Shown piece after piece: positions 10,864 through 20,699 of a stretch of DNA of 64,000 nucleotides (the first letter of the stretch is position 1; each line of letters starts with the position of its first letter). The position numbers and the translations under genes are program-made. This stretch comes from Acephala macrosclerotiorum (Eukaryota; Ascomycota; Leotiomycetes; Helotiales; Mollisiaceae), in NCBI GenBank assembly GCA_014904845.1, contig MU119414.1:1-64000 (forward strand), read 5' to 3'. A model generated the notes under the pieces. The model was not told where the DNA came from. It did no database searches and saw only the letters and a program-made list of their open reading frames with translations.

Positions 10864-12603
10864 TTAGCCAGCCATCTCAACCGGTTTTGCTATCGAGTTC
10901 CTCGCCTCTAACTCTCTAGGCCCAAATCCCGAGCGCTTGTACGATGATATAGGAACAGTCTCTCCCATTAAATATTCGCTAGCAATGCTCGGGTTTCCTT
11001 TTGCTGATTTATCATGTGTTCTTCTGGTGCGGGAGCGGACGTGGAAAAACAAGGCAATGACAATCGCAAGTAAAGCGATCCCAACACCAAGTACAATGCC
11101 GATGATAGCCTTAACAGGCAGTATCGAATTCCAATTTGGACTCGGCGATGAAGTTGCTGACCCTTCCGAAGACGTACCGCTAGACTCAATTACTGTCCAA
11201 CTCCCTTTCCACGTATCTTCCCAACTAGCATTCGACCCAATAATCGTACTGTCCTTCGCATTGATCACTGTCAATGGGTATTTAGATGGTGTGTTCGGTC
11301 CTGGAGCTTGCGCAAGGAACCATGCTCCTTCGCCGTCTCCTTGGGCAGTCTGCCAATTCACACCAATGAAAGCTGCTTGAAGGAAGGCTCTGCCGAGCTC
11401 ATAACCCCCACTTGGACCTTGACCGGGCCGAAGTGGTAAGTATTGTGTCGGTGTGTCGATGATAGGCTGAGTAAGAGTGAGATTCAGGAGAGTGAGGGGG
11501 ACCTTGATCGTCATGTTCTGGGAAATGCTGTCGCTGAGCCGAAAAGTGAAGGAGAGAAAAGATGGTGATGTGACGATACGTTCGTAGCTCGGATCCTTGG
11601 TGTTCCAGAAATAGAGTCCATATTTCATCTGGAAAGTGACTGGCAAGTATTCAGTAATAGCATCGCATGAACTCTGGAGCAGGTAGATGTATGGAACTTG
11701 TGGTTCCACTAGCACTGAAGTTGAGACGCCGAGTGAAGAATTCCCTTCCGCTAGAAGACCGATTTGAGAAGTGAAATTGAAAGGCGAGGCGCCTTCTGTG
11801 ACACCGATCCCGATATCCAAAAGGTCGATAGGAAGGCGGTTAATTGCGTAAACCTGACTGCTGACTGGTCCCAAGGCGCGACTAGGGTCGAAACCACCAA
11901 TATTCAGTGATCCCGGTATACCCAACGCCTCTGATCCAATATGCAAGCCATATGAGTTCGACGGAGTGTTGCCTTGCTCAAACAAAGCACTAGGGAGAAG
12001 TGTTCCATTCCACCTTGGATTTGGTGGGAAATGCAGCCATGATTCATTGAACTCAGGAGCTCCGAGACTCAGATGACCAATCTGCATCGGATACGTAGTG
12101 CCGTCTGGTAAAGTCTCGTATGCTTCAGAGACCACCAGCATGTTGAAGTCCTGGACCTCTGCAAAATATGTGTTCCCTACAATGCCATCTCGCAAATGTA
12201 TTGACATCGTGTCGAACATCCAATTTGCACTACCAGTCAGCGAACCCAATGCTGCATCTGCTCCCCCTAAGGATGAATTCACGACCTTCCCGGTCTGGTC
12301 GATCTCAAATGCCGTGTTTGATGTCGAGGGGTTGTAAAATCCTGCTTCTTTGGCGACGCTGCAGGAGACGCCGTTCGCGCACACAGAGGGTGCCAGGACA
12401 GGCGATGCCCACACTCCTCCAGGAAGGAGGTCAAATGTCTGAGGTGGGGTTCCGATTGACAATGTAACAGCTTGCCACGGTCCATCAGGACCATAAGACT
12501 TTGAAGACCATTGCACTGTTTGGGGATTACTGTTCGCAGCCAAGCCTAATCCAATGAGGAGAAGTAAAAGCAAATACTTGCTAAAGGTGTTTCGGCATAA
12601 CAT
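10864..12603 (-). CDS. Pepsin-like (A1 fold) membrane-anchored protein lacking catalytic motifs
   Basis: A single 579-residue open frame. Residues 1-22 form a signal peptide. VTLSIGTPPQTFDL (about 46-59) is the typical start of the aspartic-protease fold, but the first DTG(S/T) motif is replaced by DLLPGGVW. The second active-site region reads VPYIYLLQSSCDAITEYLP, again with no Asp-Thr/Ser-Gly. The C-terminal lobe keeps the ELGRAFLQAAFIGVNW strand. There are many N-glycosylation sequons. A single membrane helix (about residues 497-522) is followed by Arg-rich HVRSRTRR and a cytosolic tail. Non-catalytic pepsin-like proteins with this layout are common in Pezizomycotina; their role is unknown, and wall binding or sensing are guesses. 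The frame is intact, so the loss of catalysis looks like a family property, not decay. Confidence 0.85.
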   Translation of the reverse strand: MLCRNTFSKYLLLLLLIGLGLAANSNPQTVQWSSKSYGPDGPWQAVTLSIGTPPQTFDLLPGGVWASPVLAPSVCANGVSCSVAKEAGFYNPSTSNTAFEIDQTGKVVNSSLGGADAALGSLTGSANWMFDTMSIHLRDGIVGNTYFAEVQDFNMLVVSEAYETLPDGTTYPMQIGHLSLGAPEFNESWLHFPPNPRWNGTLLPSALFEQGNTPSNSYGLHIGSEALGIPGSLNIGGFDPSRALGPVSSQVYAINRLPIDLLDIGIGVTEGASPFNFTSQIGLLAEGNSSLGVSTSVLVEPQVPYIYLLQSSCDAITEYLPVTFQMKYGLYFWNTKDPSYERIVTSPSFLSFTFRLSDSISQNMTIKVPLTLLNLTLTQPIIDTPTQYLPLRPGQGPSGGYELGRAFLQAAFIGVNWQTAQGDGEGAWFLAQAPGPNTPSKYPLTVINAKDSTIIGSNASWEDTWKGSWTVIESSGTSSEGSATSSPSPNWNSILPVKAIIGIVLGVGIALLAIVIALFFHVRSRTRRTHDKSAKGNPSIASEYLMGETVPISSYKRSGFGPRELEARNSIAKPVEMAG

Positions 12604-13620
12604 TGATATAAATTATTACGAAGTTGAGGATCACAGAATAGTCGACCTGAATGAAATATCAAAGGACGCGTTTGGTGGAAGATGAATACAAAGACAGAAC
12701 TCCCGAGTTCGAGGCGGAGAATCTTCTCACAATCGTTTCCCTGATTTGCCTGGCACCAACAAAAATAACGAAGGGGGGTCCGATACACCAACATTTTAAG
12801 TTGCGACCTCGAGGGGCCATGGGCGCTTAATCGCGCGAAAGTACCACCCTCAGCAAGTTGTTACTTCGCGCTGACAAGCAAGCGCCAGACTCGCCAAAAC
12901 TCGAACTAGGATTCTCGGACAACCATTGGCATGATACGTGTAACGTGATTGAAGAGGGAAACTTGAACGATGCTGCGGATGCAAAATGATGAATCCAAAA
13001 TGACCTGAGCAGGAAATTGAGGTTGGCGAGCTGGTTGCAGAACTGGCTGCATGTAAGCGCTGATGAATCCAAAATTACCTGGGCAGGAAATTGAGGTTGG
13101 CGGCGAGCTGGTTGCAGAACTGGCCGCATGTAAGCCTTGATGAGGCCGATGTATGGCGATGCGGACGAATTATTGCAGCCTAATCAAGTTGAAATCTTGC
13201 TGCGATTATCGGCAGCAATTATTCGCGATCCAGATATATGCCACCCCGACACAAAACCACTTGTTCACGACCTTATCACTATGAAGATACTCTAGTGACG
13301 CTAGAATTGGGACGAGGGCATTAGCGAGAAATCCCTTGCACTGAAACGGTGAAATTGGAGATGTATCTTCTTCAAATCATTACTAGTATTCAAATATCGA
13401 GGTTTAGATGAACGTAAGTGTTTGTATTTCTGTCAGGTATGGAATTACTACTTGGGAAGTTCGTAGTCCAGACAGAATGATCTCGGTCGACGCCAATGAA
13501 TGCATGAAATGAATTCTCAGCTTAGCGGGCTTTCCAAGTCAAGTAACCTCAATAATTCGAGCAAATCAACAACCACTCTGCAATTCGCTCCAAGAAAAAA
13601 CTTTTTTTTCTGTAGGTATA
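12604..13620. other. Intergenic region containing a tandem duplication
   Basis: No supported gene. It holds a two-copy tandem repeat (12988-13138) and, to the right, AT-rich sequence up to the LINE insertion. Short antisense frames at 12546-13129 are not convincing. Confidence 0.4.
12988..13138. repeat. Two-copy direct tandem repeat, about 74-77 bp unit
   Basis: Copy 1 is 12988-13061 and copy 2 is 13062-13138. Both begin GATGAATCCAAAAT and contain GCAGGAAATTGAGGTTGGC and a GCATGTAAGC end. They differ by a few transitions and a GGC triplet insertion in copy 2. Confidence 0.85.
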
Positions 13621-13635
13621 CAGTATGTCTTTGTG
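13621..13635. repeat. Target-site duplication, left copy
   Basis: CAGTATGTCTTTGTG, identical to 14579-14593, directly at the end of the triplet tail of the LINE fragment. Confidence 0.85.
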
Positions 13636-14578
13636 TTGTTGTTGTTGTTGTATTGATTTACGTCTAGAGAGCATAGCAAAGCTATGCTACAGAGCCTCCC
13701 AGGGGGCATGGAGACGTGCTAAGCAAAGGACTTATGTACAGGATATTGTAGATATCAAAAACCCCAAGGGGAAAAACTCTACGATCAAGTAAACCTTAAT
13801 GAAAGCATTTTGAGCATACGCGGGCTAGAAAGCAGCGACTGTGACCCTTCCCCGCCAGTTGGGATGGGCACCACCAGAGAAATGTATGCCAACTGTAGAG
13901 AGGCTCCTAGAGTCTTTAGAGCTAGATCCCAGGGGGCCCGACAGAGTTGCCTCGCGTCAAAGGTCTCCTTAGACAGACCTAGCAATAGCACTCTAAGTCT
14001 TTTCTATAGCAGCGACGGCGTGTAGAAAGCTCAGTACCAATCCCTCTCGAGCTCTCTCCTCCCCCAGCCCTCTCTTCCCCCCCTCCCTCTTCTCCCTCTC
14101 TAGCCACAGTATCCCCCTCTCTTGTGAACTTAGACATACAGTCACCCCTCTACTCGCAGTGCCCCCCCTTCCCTCCTCTAGAAACTTGTGTCCTCGCCCT
14201 TAATCCTTCATCGTGGTGTCTGCCAATCCGAGTATAAATATCTTCGCAGGTGTAGGTAAATAGAGACCCAGCCAAGGGAAAGGTAGCACCGTGAGAGAGC
14301 AATATGCCGATACAGTTGATCAGGTCGTAGTTCGAGTGTAGTCGAGCTTGCGGCAAGTAGAAGAGGCCACGGTGGCAGTCGAGACCGCGAGAGGATATCG
14401 ATAAGGAAGCTTCTTCGCCCGTTGTCGTGATTCAGTTTCAGCTCTGGGATATTATTGCAGCCCGCAAGCTGCTCAATCCAATCTGCAAAGCAGATTAAGC
14501 TCTCTAGGAGCTACAGGTTCGTAGGGGACACCCGCAGAGTAAAACTCTGCTCCTGACAGGTGCTGAATCGAAGTCCCC
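13636..14578 (-). mobile_element. 5'-truncated LINE-like retrotransposon fragment (copy 2)
   Basis: Sense strand is the minus strand. Its 3' end at 13636 is a CAA triplet tail preceded by GACGTAAATCAATA, closely related to the end of copy 1 at 431-530. A hairpin-like GTAGCATAGCTTTGCTATGC lies just inside. The 943-bp insert is bounded by a 15-bp duplication of the target (CAGTATGTCTTTGTG at 13621-13635 and 14579-14593). This proves insertion and shows that the element is strongly 5'-truncated, as target-primed reverse transcription often leaves. The long purine-rich stretch (pyrimidine-rich on plus, 14040-14175) resembles copy 1. No reverse-transcriptase motif was seen. Confidence 0.8.
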
Positions 14579-14593
14579 CAGTATGTCTTTGTG
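14579..14593. repeat. Target-site duplication, right copy
   Basis: CAGTATGTCTTTGTG, identical to 13621-13635; marks the truncated 5' end of the LINE fragment. Confidence 0.85.
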
Positions 14594-14737
14594 AAGTGTC
14601 GGCTTGGCATCTTGAGCATTCTGATTGGTTCTGTCCCGTTGAGAGTTCCCTTTTCGTACGTACCATAGTACGCCGAGTCCCAGCCCAGCGGCCAAGAGGA
14701 CAACAAGAATAGATATAACCTCCCCTACTGTATTCAT
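14594..14737 (-). pseudogene. Possible small membrane-protein ORF interrupted by the LINE
   Basis: From ATG at 14737 the frame encodes a short N-terminus, a strongly hydrophobic helix (ISILVVLLAAGLGLGVLWYV), then basic residues and a polar tail. The frame then enters the inserted retroelement. If the insert and one target copy are removed, the frame would go on for about 25 more codons before a stop left of 13620. No homologue was recognised. The layout, a single helix followed by positive charges, suggests a type III or tail-like membrane peptide, or the C-terminal membrane exon of a larger gene. Low confidence. Confidence 0.3.
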
Positions 14738-15540
14738 TTCGTCACTTCGCGACTCCGTACGGGTGTGTTGCCGAAGTAGTCTGTTCTTTACGGGCGCTAT
14801 GTTCTTGAAGTTGCAAATCGTTGGTATTCCTTAGGCAAGTGACGACTACTGTGAAGCTAGCAAAAGGTGGCCGTAAGCTTGATGGAATGACCCCGGAGAT
14901 AGCAACTCTAGAATTTATCGATGGATTGAAGCTTAATCACGATGACGGCTATGAGTGAAAAGAAGTTCTCGGAACTGGTCACAGAGAGGATGTTCAATTT
15001 GTTGGTTTAATCTTCGAAAGAGGTTATTTGGAGAAGGCAAATCGTCAGATCAAGAATGAAAAAAAAATGTAGAGTGCTTATTGCTCTACGTAAAAGTATT
15101 TATACTCACGGTCGTAATGATTCACAGTAATATTTGGGTACGGTACAAAGTAGTTATGGCAGTATTGTTTGATTCATACTTTGCATCTGAAATGCCGGGA
15201 CCATATCCACCCAAAGACGGGTTGGAAGCTGCGAGCCTTATCACACGTCGAAGAAGCGAAAGTTGGAAAATAGGAAGCTTAAAAAATTGATAAGAGACAA
15301 CAGGTTCAGGGTTCCAAGATCATGGCTGAAGGTCAACCAGGTTCACAAAACATCCGGTTCTTCTCCTTACAACAGACTTTTGATTTTATAAGCCACAATC
15401 TCCGCGCATTCCAACGTCGTCTCGATCCCCTGCTTACCGGCTTACTTTCCCACTAAGCAAGTGAACATCATCAACTGCGAACCTCAAAGCGTTTGGGCTC
15501 GTGGCTCCAAGATCCATAAAGCTAACAAGGACCAGATAGT
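14738..15540. other. Intergenic, no supported gene
   Basis: No recognisable coding sequence. A short plus-strand frame near 15081-15290 is not supported by codon pattern or homology. Confidence 0.35.
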
Positions 15541-15702
15541 TTACACCTCCTGGGAAGGCGGGTTCCCTCTGCGCTTTTCCTCTCTTGAGAACACCTTCCA
15601 TGCAATCCATCCCAGTCCTACCATGATGAGTAGAACCACGACACCAATAAAAATGGATCCACCTATCGAGACGTGCCGCTTGCTCAGGCTTCCTGAATAC
15701 AT
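15541..15702 (-). CDS. Small single-pass membrane ORF (53 residues)
   Basis: From ATG at 15702 to TAA at 15541. It has a short polar N-terminus with KRHVS, a 23-residue hydrophobic helix (about residues 14-36; GGSIFIGVVVLLIMVGLGWI), then WKVFSREEKRR and a polar tail. Positive charges follow the helix, so the C-terminus is probably cytosolic. It resembles in design the ORF at 14737 and the helix in the ORF at 15768-16154, all on the minus strand. I do not recognise a family. It could also be a membrane exon of a larger spliced gene. Confidence 0.35.
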   Translation of the reverse strand: MYSGSLSKRHVSIGGSIFIGVVVLLIMVGLGWIAWKVFSREEKRRGNPPSQEV

Positions 15703-15767
15703 ATCTCCAGCCTCGTGCAGGGTGATGTGTTGCTTGATTTTCCTGAAATGGTAATTTGAAGGGATGG

Positions 15768-16154
15768 CTAGTGGGCTGGGGCCGTTAACCCTGCGTTGGT
15801 AGAGTTTGACAGTCTGAAAGACGGAAGTTGTGCCGTGAGAGCCAAGGGGAGTCTGATAGTAGATCCGTGTTGATTTCTTTGCCTACAACAGCTTTCTAAA
15901 TATTGTGATACTTTTTGGTTGAGTAAGACATGCGAAAGTGGTGGGATTTGGGGAAACGCTTCTGGGTTCAGGTTATGTATGACAAAATAAACCATGATTG
16001 AGTGATTCAGAAAATCCATTTCTTTGGCCGTACCTGCCCTCCGCAACCAGAAGTATACGGCTCCAATCCATGAAGCCAGGAGAAATGAAATAGGATATTC
16101 CGGAAACTCACAATGAAACTCTGCCTTACAATACTCCACGCCCATCACCACCAT
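15768..16154 (-). CDS. Hypothetical ORF with one membrane segment, probably mis-split
   Basis: A 128-codon open frame whose N-terminal half contains a hydrophobic stretch (SFLLASWIGAVYFWLRRAG, about residues 24-42). Two good donor sites, GTGAGT after residue 14 and GTACGG after the helix, suggest that the real gene is spliced and that the rest of the frame is intronic. It may belong with the neighbouring membrane exon at 15541-15702. No homologue recognised; the exact structure is not settled. Confidence 0.3.
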   Translation of the reverse strand: MVVMGVEYCKAEFHCEFPEYPISFLLASWIGAVYFWLRRAGTAKEMDFLNHSIMVYFVIHNLNPEAFPQIPPLSHVLLNQKVSQYLESCCRQRNQHGSTIRLPLALTAQLPSFRLSNSTNAGLTAPAH

Positions 16155-16476
16155 CAGGATTAAAGAAGCCGTCCTAAGAAAACCTCTATAGATCTTTCAA
16201 TTCATCCGCTTTCCTGTCGTAGAATCCATCCCCACGTTTTGTATAGAATCTTCTGACCCCCTCTGTATGATCCCCAAAGGTGTTTAAATGGAAATACTAT
16301 TGGCAGGTTGCAAAGTATTGCCATGTTTTATGCTTAGGAAAGTTGAAAAGACTACAAGCTAATGCCAATGGTAGCAGGCTGATCAAAACTTGAATATGGT
16401 CCTTATAATTACCGCTGCTCTTTGAATAGTAAAGGCTCTCTTGTTGGTCTATAATGTACATTGATGATAAGAGGTT
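16155..16476. other. Intergenic, AT-rich
   Basis: About 320 bp with no supported gene or repeat. Confidence 0.35.
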
Positions 16477-16734
16477 CTAATCACCTTGTTCCAAGCAAGT
16501 CGCGGTTGTAATTTCAGAGGAAGTTCTGTGCGTGATTCTAAGATTGGTGGGAATGAATCTTGTATTTAGAAACTGCAGATTAAACATGTTTCCATTTCCG
16601 TATCTCATAGGAGATGAAGAGCCGGGAGATGTGGCTACTCTTGATGGAATGCTTCCCGGTTGTAGCCCTGACGTTGAGAGTTTAGTAAAGAGGAAGGCCA
16701 ATAGGCCGACTTGGAGAAGTGTATAAGCTTTCAT
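16477..16734 (-). CDS. Putative small secreted protein (85 residues)
   Basis: The ATG at 16734 sits in a GCC-ATG-A context, with TATAAAGG on the same strand at 16840-16833, about 100 bp upstream. The first 20 residues (MKAYTLLQVGLLAFLFTKLS) are a plausible signal peptide. The mature part is Ser/Pro/Thr/Arg-rich with only one Cys, so it is not a typical disulfide-rich effector. No family recognised. An intron near the 3' end could change the C-terminus. Confidence 0.4.
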   Translation of the reverse strand: MKAYTLLQVGLLAFLFTKLSTSGLQPGSIPSRVATSPGSSSPMRYGNGNMFNLQFLNTRFIPTNLRITHRTSSEITTATCLEQGD

Positions 16735-16832
16735 GGCAATGTCTGGTAGCGATGTTTGATATGGGTGATTTTCAAAATGGATAGAATTTGATCAGCATAT
16801 TGCAGCAAGTATATTGTATGTTGGATAGCAAG

Positions 16833-16840
16833 CCTTTATA
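16833..16840 (-). promoter_or_regulatory. TATA box of the small secreted-protein ORF
   Basis: TATAAAGG on the minus strand, about 100 bp before the ATG at 16734. Confidence 0.4.
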
Positions 16841-18326
16841 GCTATGGAAAATGTCCATTTTCTTCATAGAAGCGGTGTGAATGAAAGTTATTCGGAAGAG
16901 TAGGTTATTGGGCCTTTTTCGCTACTGTGTGGGTTTCTCACCTCCAATACTAATTAGCTTGGCAGTCCATCAAGTTACGAAAGAATCACGGCAATAACAG
17001 GACTGAATAGCATTCCCAGATGTCTATAAGTTCTTCCTAGAATCTACAAGTATCAAGATCAAGACTCAAATCGCAGATCCGGCCCCTGTAAATTAGCGAA
17101 TGTTCGCTAGAAACAGGGGGTCTTAGCTGATGGCGGGGTCTCTTTTTTATTTTATTTTTAGCATCAACATACTAACTTTTTCAGGCCCACCCCCGCGACG
17201 ACGTCAACATCATCCCATTCAAACAAACATCGTCATCAGCAAGCGCATCGCCAATGTCGATTCGGCCTTTAAGTCAAACCGTCCCTCTGATTGATGAGTC
17301 TTTCACTGCCCATGATACATGTTCTTGTTGAACTTAATGTTGCGTGGGCAGACGCGGTCGGCCTTTTTCATTGCATCGAACGCGAAACAAGCTCCAGCAA
17401 TTCGTTACACAGCTAATCACGTGCAACTTGACCTCGGGGACCCTTCAGAGCACCAACCTCTGATATTCAAGGGATATTTTGGGTGAATGTGGAAATTGCA
17501 AATATTTCATCTATCCATCTTGGCATCAAGCTGAGAAGCACATCTTCGGATGTTGCAAGGAAGAGGCAATGTGCAGGCTAAAAGAAAGTTCTTTCAGCTC
17601 CGAACGCCACTCCAGGCTGACTGGTCGAACAAATGACAAAACGTCGGACAAGCGCTAAAGTGTGCTGCTCCCCTCAAAAATCATTCGTCCAAAATAGGAT
17701 TCATTTCGGGTTCCTGCATTCAAGTGGTCTGGCATATGCCGGTCTTGGACATAGTCAAGTGATCTCTCATATGCGACGATGTGCTGGTACCCAAAAGAGT
17801 GCACAGAAGCCATGCATGAAATGCAAACAATTAGCATGACGAGATCCGATTGATGGACCTGAGATTCGGGTTCTGTTGCGAGTGTTTTTTTTTTTTGTCA
17901 AAGGATCTCCGAAGCGCATAGGCAAGGCTCACTCAGGGGAAATACCCCAGATTTTCATCAGCTCACTCGTCCGATGTGTCAAATACTCCCGTTTAAATCA
18001 AAGAGCTATGATCGGTGATTGGTGAAGCTCAACCCGTAAGACGGGACATAGCCTCCTTGGAATTGGGTATCAAGATGAAAGCAATGCTTAGCAATGGGGG
18101 TATGCAAAGTGTCGGAGAGAGATTCTAAGCGGTGGCTTTAGCTGGTGATCCCATGCCAAGTGGTAATGTGCTACCAGGAGCGGAAGCTTATATATGCCCT
18201 TCAGTCTTCGAGCAGAGTGAAATCCAATCTTCATCGGCATCACTCTTTTGGCCTCAGTCACTCGTTCTATCAGTCACTCTTTTAGCTTATCCATAATTCG
18301 GCATCGTCAATTTTAGACTTCTCATC
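16841..18326. other. Intergenic, AT-rich with homopolymer tract
   Basis: About 1.5 kb without a supported gene. It contains a T-rich patch near 17143-17160 and a 13-nt T run near 17885-17897. A TATATAT box at 18189-18195 probably serves the gene at 18327, followed by a CT-rich leader. Confidence 0.45.
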
Positions 18327-20091
18327 ATGAAGCTCTCTTCTTTTGGCCTCATGGCCAGCCTCGCTGTCTCCGCTCTTGCCGAAGACCTCTTGTTCGTCGA
18401 CGTCTTTGAGTACGAGGAGTACAATGAAGCTATCACCACTCTTGGCATGACTGCGAAGGTAGTCACCGAGACCGATTGGCGTGCAATGACGACCGCAGAC
18501 TTTGCTTCCTACAAGGCTATCGTTCTTGCTGATCCATCATGCTCCTCTGATCCTACTATCCTCCAGTTCTTAGTTGACACCAAAGACGTCTGGGGTCCAG
18601 CTGTCGAGGGAAACATGGTCCTGATCGGTATGTGAATTCATTGCTGCTGCTTACATCTTGCTGATCCAAGACAGGAACGGATCCCAGCTACCACTTCAGC
18701 TCCGAACCAGGAGCAGGTGTCTTGATCGACAACGCCATCAAGTTCTCTGCAGCCGGAAAGTCGTCAACTGGCGTATCTCAGACTGGTCTTTACTTCGCTC
18801 TCTCCTGCTACTATAACTCGGTCGACACTGCAACTGTCGATACCTTATCTTACTTCGGAAATTTCGGTGTCCGCGGCAACCTCGCATGCTACAACAAAGC
18901 TCACATCGTCGCCTCATCTCCTGCACTTGGAGGTCTCGCAGATGCTGACCTGTCCAACTGGTCTTGCAGTGTCCACGAAGCATTCTCAGTATATCCCTCA
19001 GTTGGTGTCAACGGTTTCCAAGCTCTTGCTATCGCCCAAGACATCATTGGCGATGGTTCGCAGACTTTCGGTGACGGAACCATCGGTCTGCCATATATCA
19101 TCTCTCGTGGTGCTACACCTGCCGGATGCGGCAACGGCAAATGGGAACCGGCTTTCGGTGAGGAATGCGATGATGGAAGCAGCAACGGTACACCTGGTGA
19201 TGCTTGTTCCCTCAGCTGCAAGTGTCTCTCCGGACGACCCAAGGGTGACGGAACTTGCCTTCCTTCTCTCAGCAATACCACCTCGTCGTCATCATCGTAT
19301 TCGCCGTCCGGATCGCCAACTCCATATGCTAACTCCACTGTCACAACTACTGCTACTGTTATGGAGACAACGTAAGTTCACCTCTATATTTTTGGATGAG
19401 CAAGCTAACATCAGCAGAACGTTTTGCCCCGCGCCATATGTGACCCCAACTGTCCCAGACAAGACAATTATCGGTGTTGAAATTATCGTCTTCATCGAGA
19501 TAATCGTGGACTGCGTCACCTCTGGTGAAATCACAAGTGAATCACCCTCTATCTCTAACACCTTGGCAGTCCCGCTAACATGATTCAGTCACTTCAACTA
19601 CCACCTCCGCCTGTTCTACGATGAACAAGCCCATTTTCGCCACCTCTAGCGCCGGCTATCCCTGCTATGTCTGCGAACTCTCCAAGGAAGGCCTCCCATG
19701 CCCCTCATCTTCATTCATCACCGCCTCCGTCACAACATGCTCTGCCCCACCACCAGCCTACACGCCTGCTCTCCCAGTTATTGTCCCATGTAGCACTTGT
19801 CTGCCATACACCCTCTCCACCTGCCCTGCATTCACCGTCGCGGCATCCAGCTCGGTGTATATCGTGACTGCACCAGTAGTTTCCAGCCATGTCCATGAGC
19901 AGGAGAGCACATATGTCTTTACACCTTCGACTAGTGTGGCGACTGTTACGAGCAAGACGGCTGCGGCGAGTGTTAGTGTGACTGCGAAAGCGAGTGGTAC
20001 AATCCTGCCGTTCACTGGGGGTGCTGGAAGACAGGAAGTTGGCTTTGGTGTCGTCGCTGCTATAGCTGGTGTTGTCGCTTTCGCTTTGTGA
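18327..20091 (+). CDS. GPI-anchored secreted cell-wall protein with a Cys-rich DUF4215-like segment
   Basis: Four exons: 18327-18627, 18675-19371, 19418-19536 and 19589-20091. The sum is 1620 nt (539 residues), with the frame kept across all joins. Residues 1-18 form a signal peptide. A globular N-terminal domain of about 230 residues (starting EDLLFVDVFEYEEYNEA) has no function I can name. At about residues 251-285 lies CGNGKWEPAFGEECDDGSSN and further Cys residues ending CSLSCKC, the pattern of the DUF4215/myxo-type disulfide repeat. Ser/Thr-rich linkers and three short Cys-containing blocks follow, then GAGRQEVG and a C-terminal hydrophobic tail, as expected for GPI attachment. The protein is probably an outer-wall or plasma-membrane surface protein. 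The frame is intact. Confidence 0.85.
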
Positions 20092-20699
20092 GAAGTATAG
20101 CTTACATCAATTATTGGCATAATGCACATCGGTTGGGAATTTCCTAAGGGCCGGAAGGACGGTTGGTATCAATCAGCGCATTTCGATTTAAGGGAGATAA
20201 TTACCTTCCTGGCTCTTCTTCTGGTGATGAGTGGGCGGTGGCGGGCTGTATAATTCACAATATAAATCCTTTTGGACGATTTTTATGGTCGTGTTCATGG
20301 TAATGATATGAATGCGTTGACTCTGCAGTTAAGTGACATCCACAGTTAGAAAAAGAGTGTTTTAACCCTAGCGGGTTCCTACGAAGCCATAAGTTAGTGT
20401 CCAGTTCAAGTATTGGCACCCGATTATGCGTACGCAAGTCGTGTTTGATAAGAGATCATTCCACAGCTATTGCAAGACATTATGACGAAGAAATAGAGTT
20501 AGTGTAATCCACATCGCTATTTGTGAACAATTGTATTGTAAATATCGTTGAAAATGCCATGCTATCAACTTGTTACCTCAAAATCGGTGGACGTAGCCTT
20601 ATTCGTATCCTGGTAGAGGCATATAAGTGTAGGTCTGTTCCCTACACCATTCCCTGACGTATTTGATAAATGGTTCTAAGCTTATGTTAGGTATTCAAC
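20092..20699. other. Intergenic, convergent gene ends
   Basis: About 600 bp with no gene seen. It should carry the 3' ends of the two flanking genes. Confidence 0.4.
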
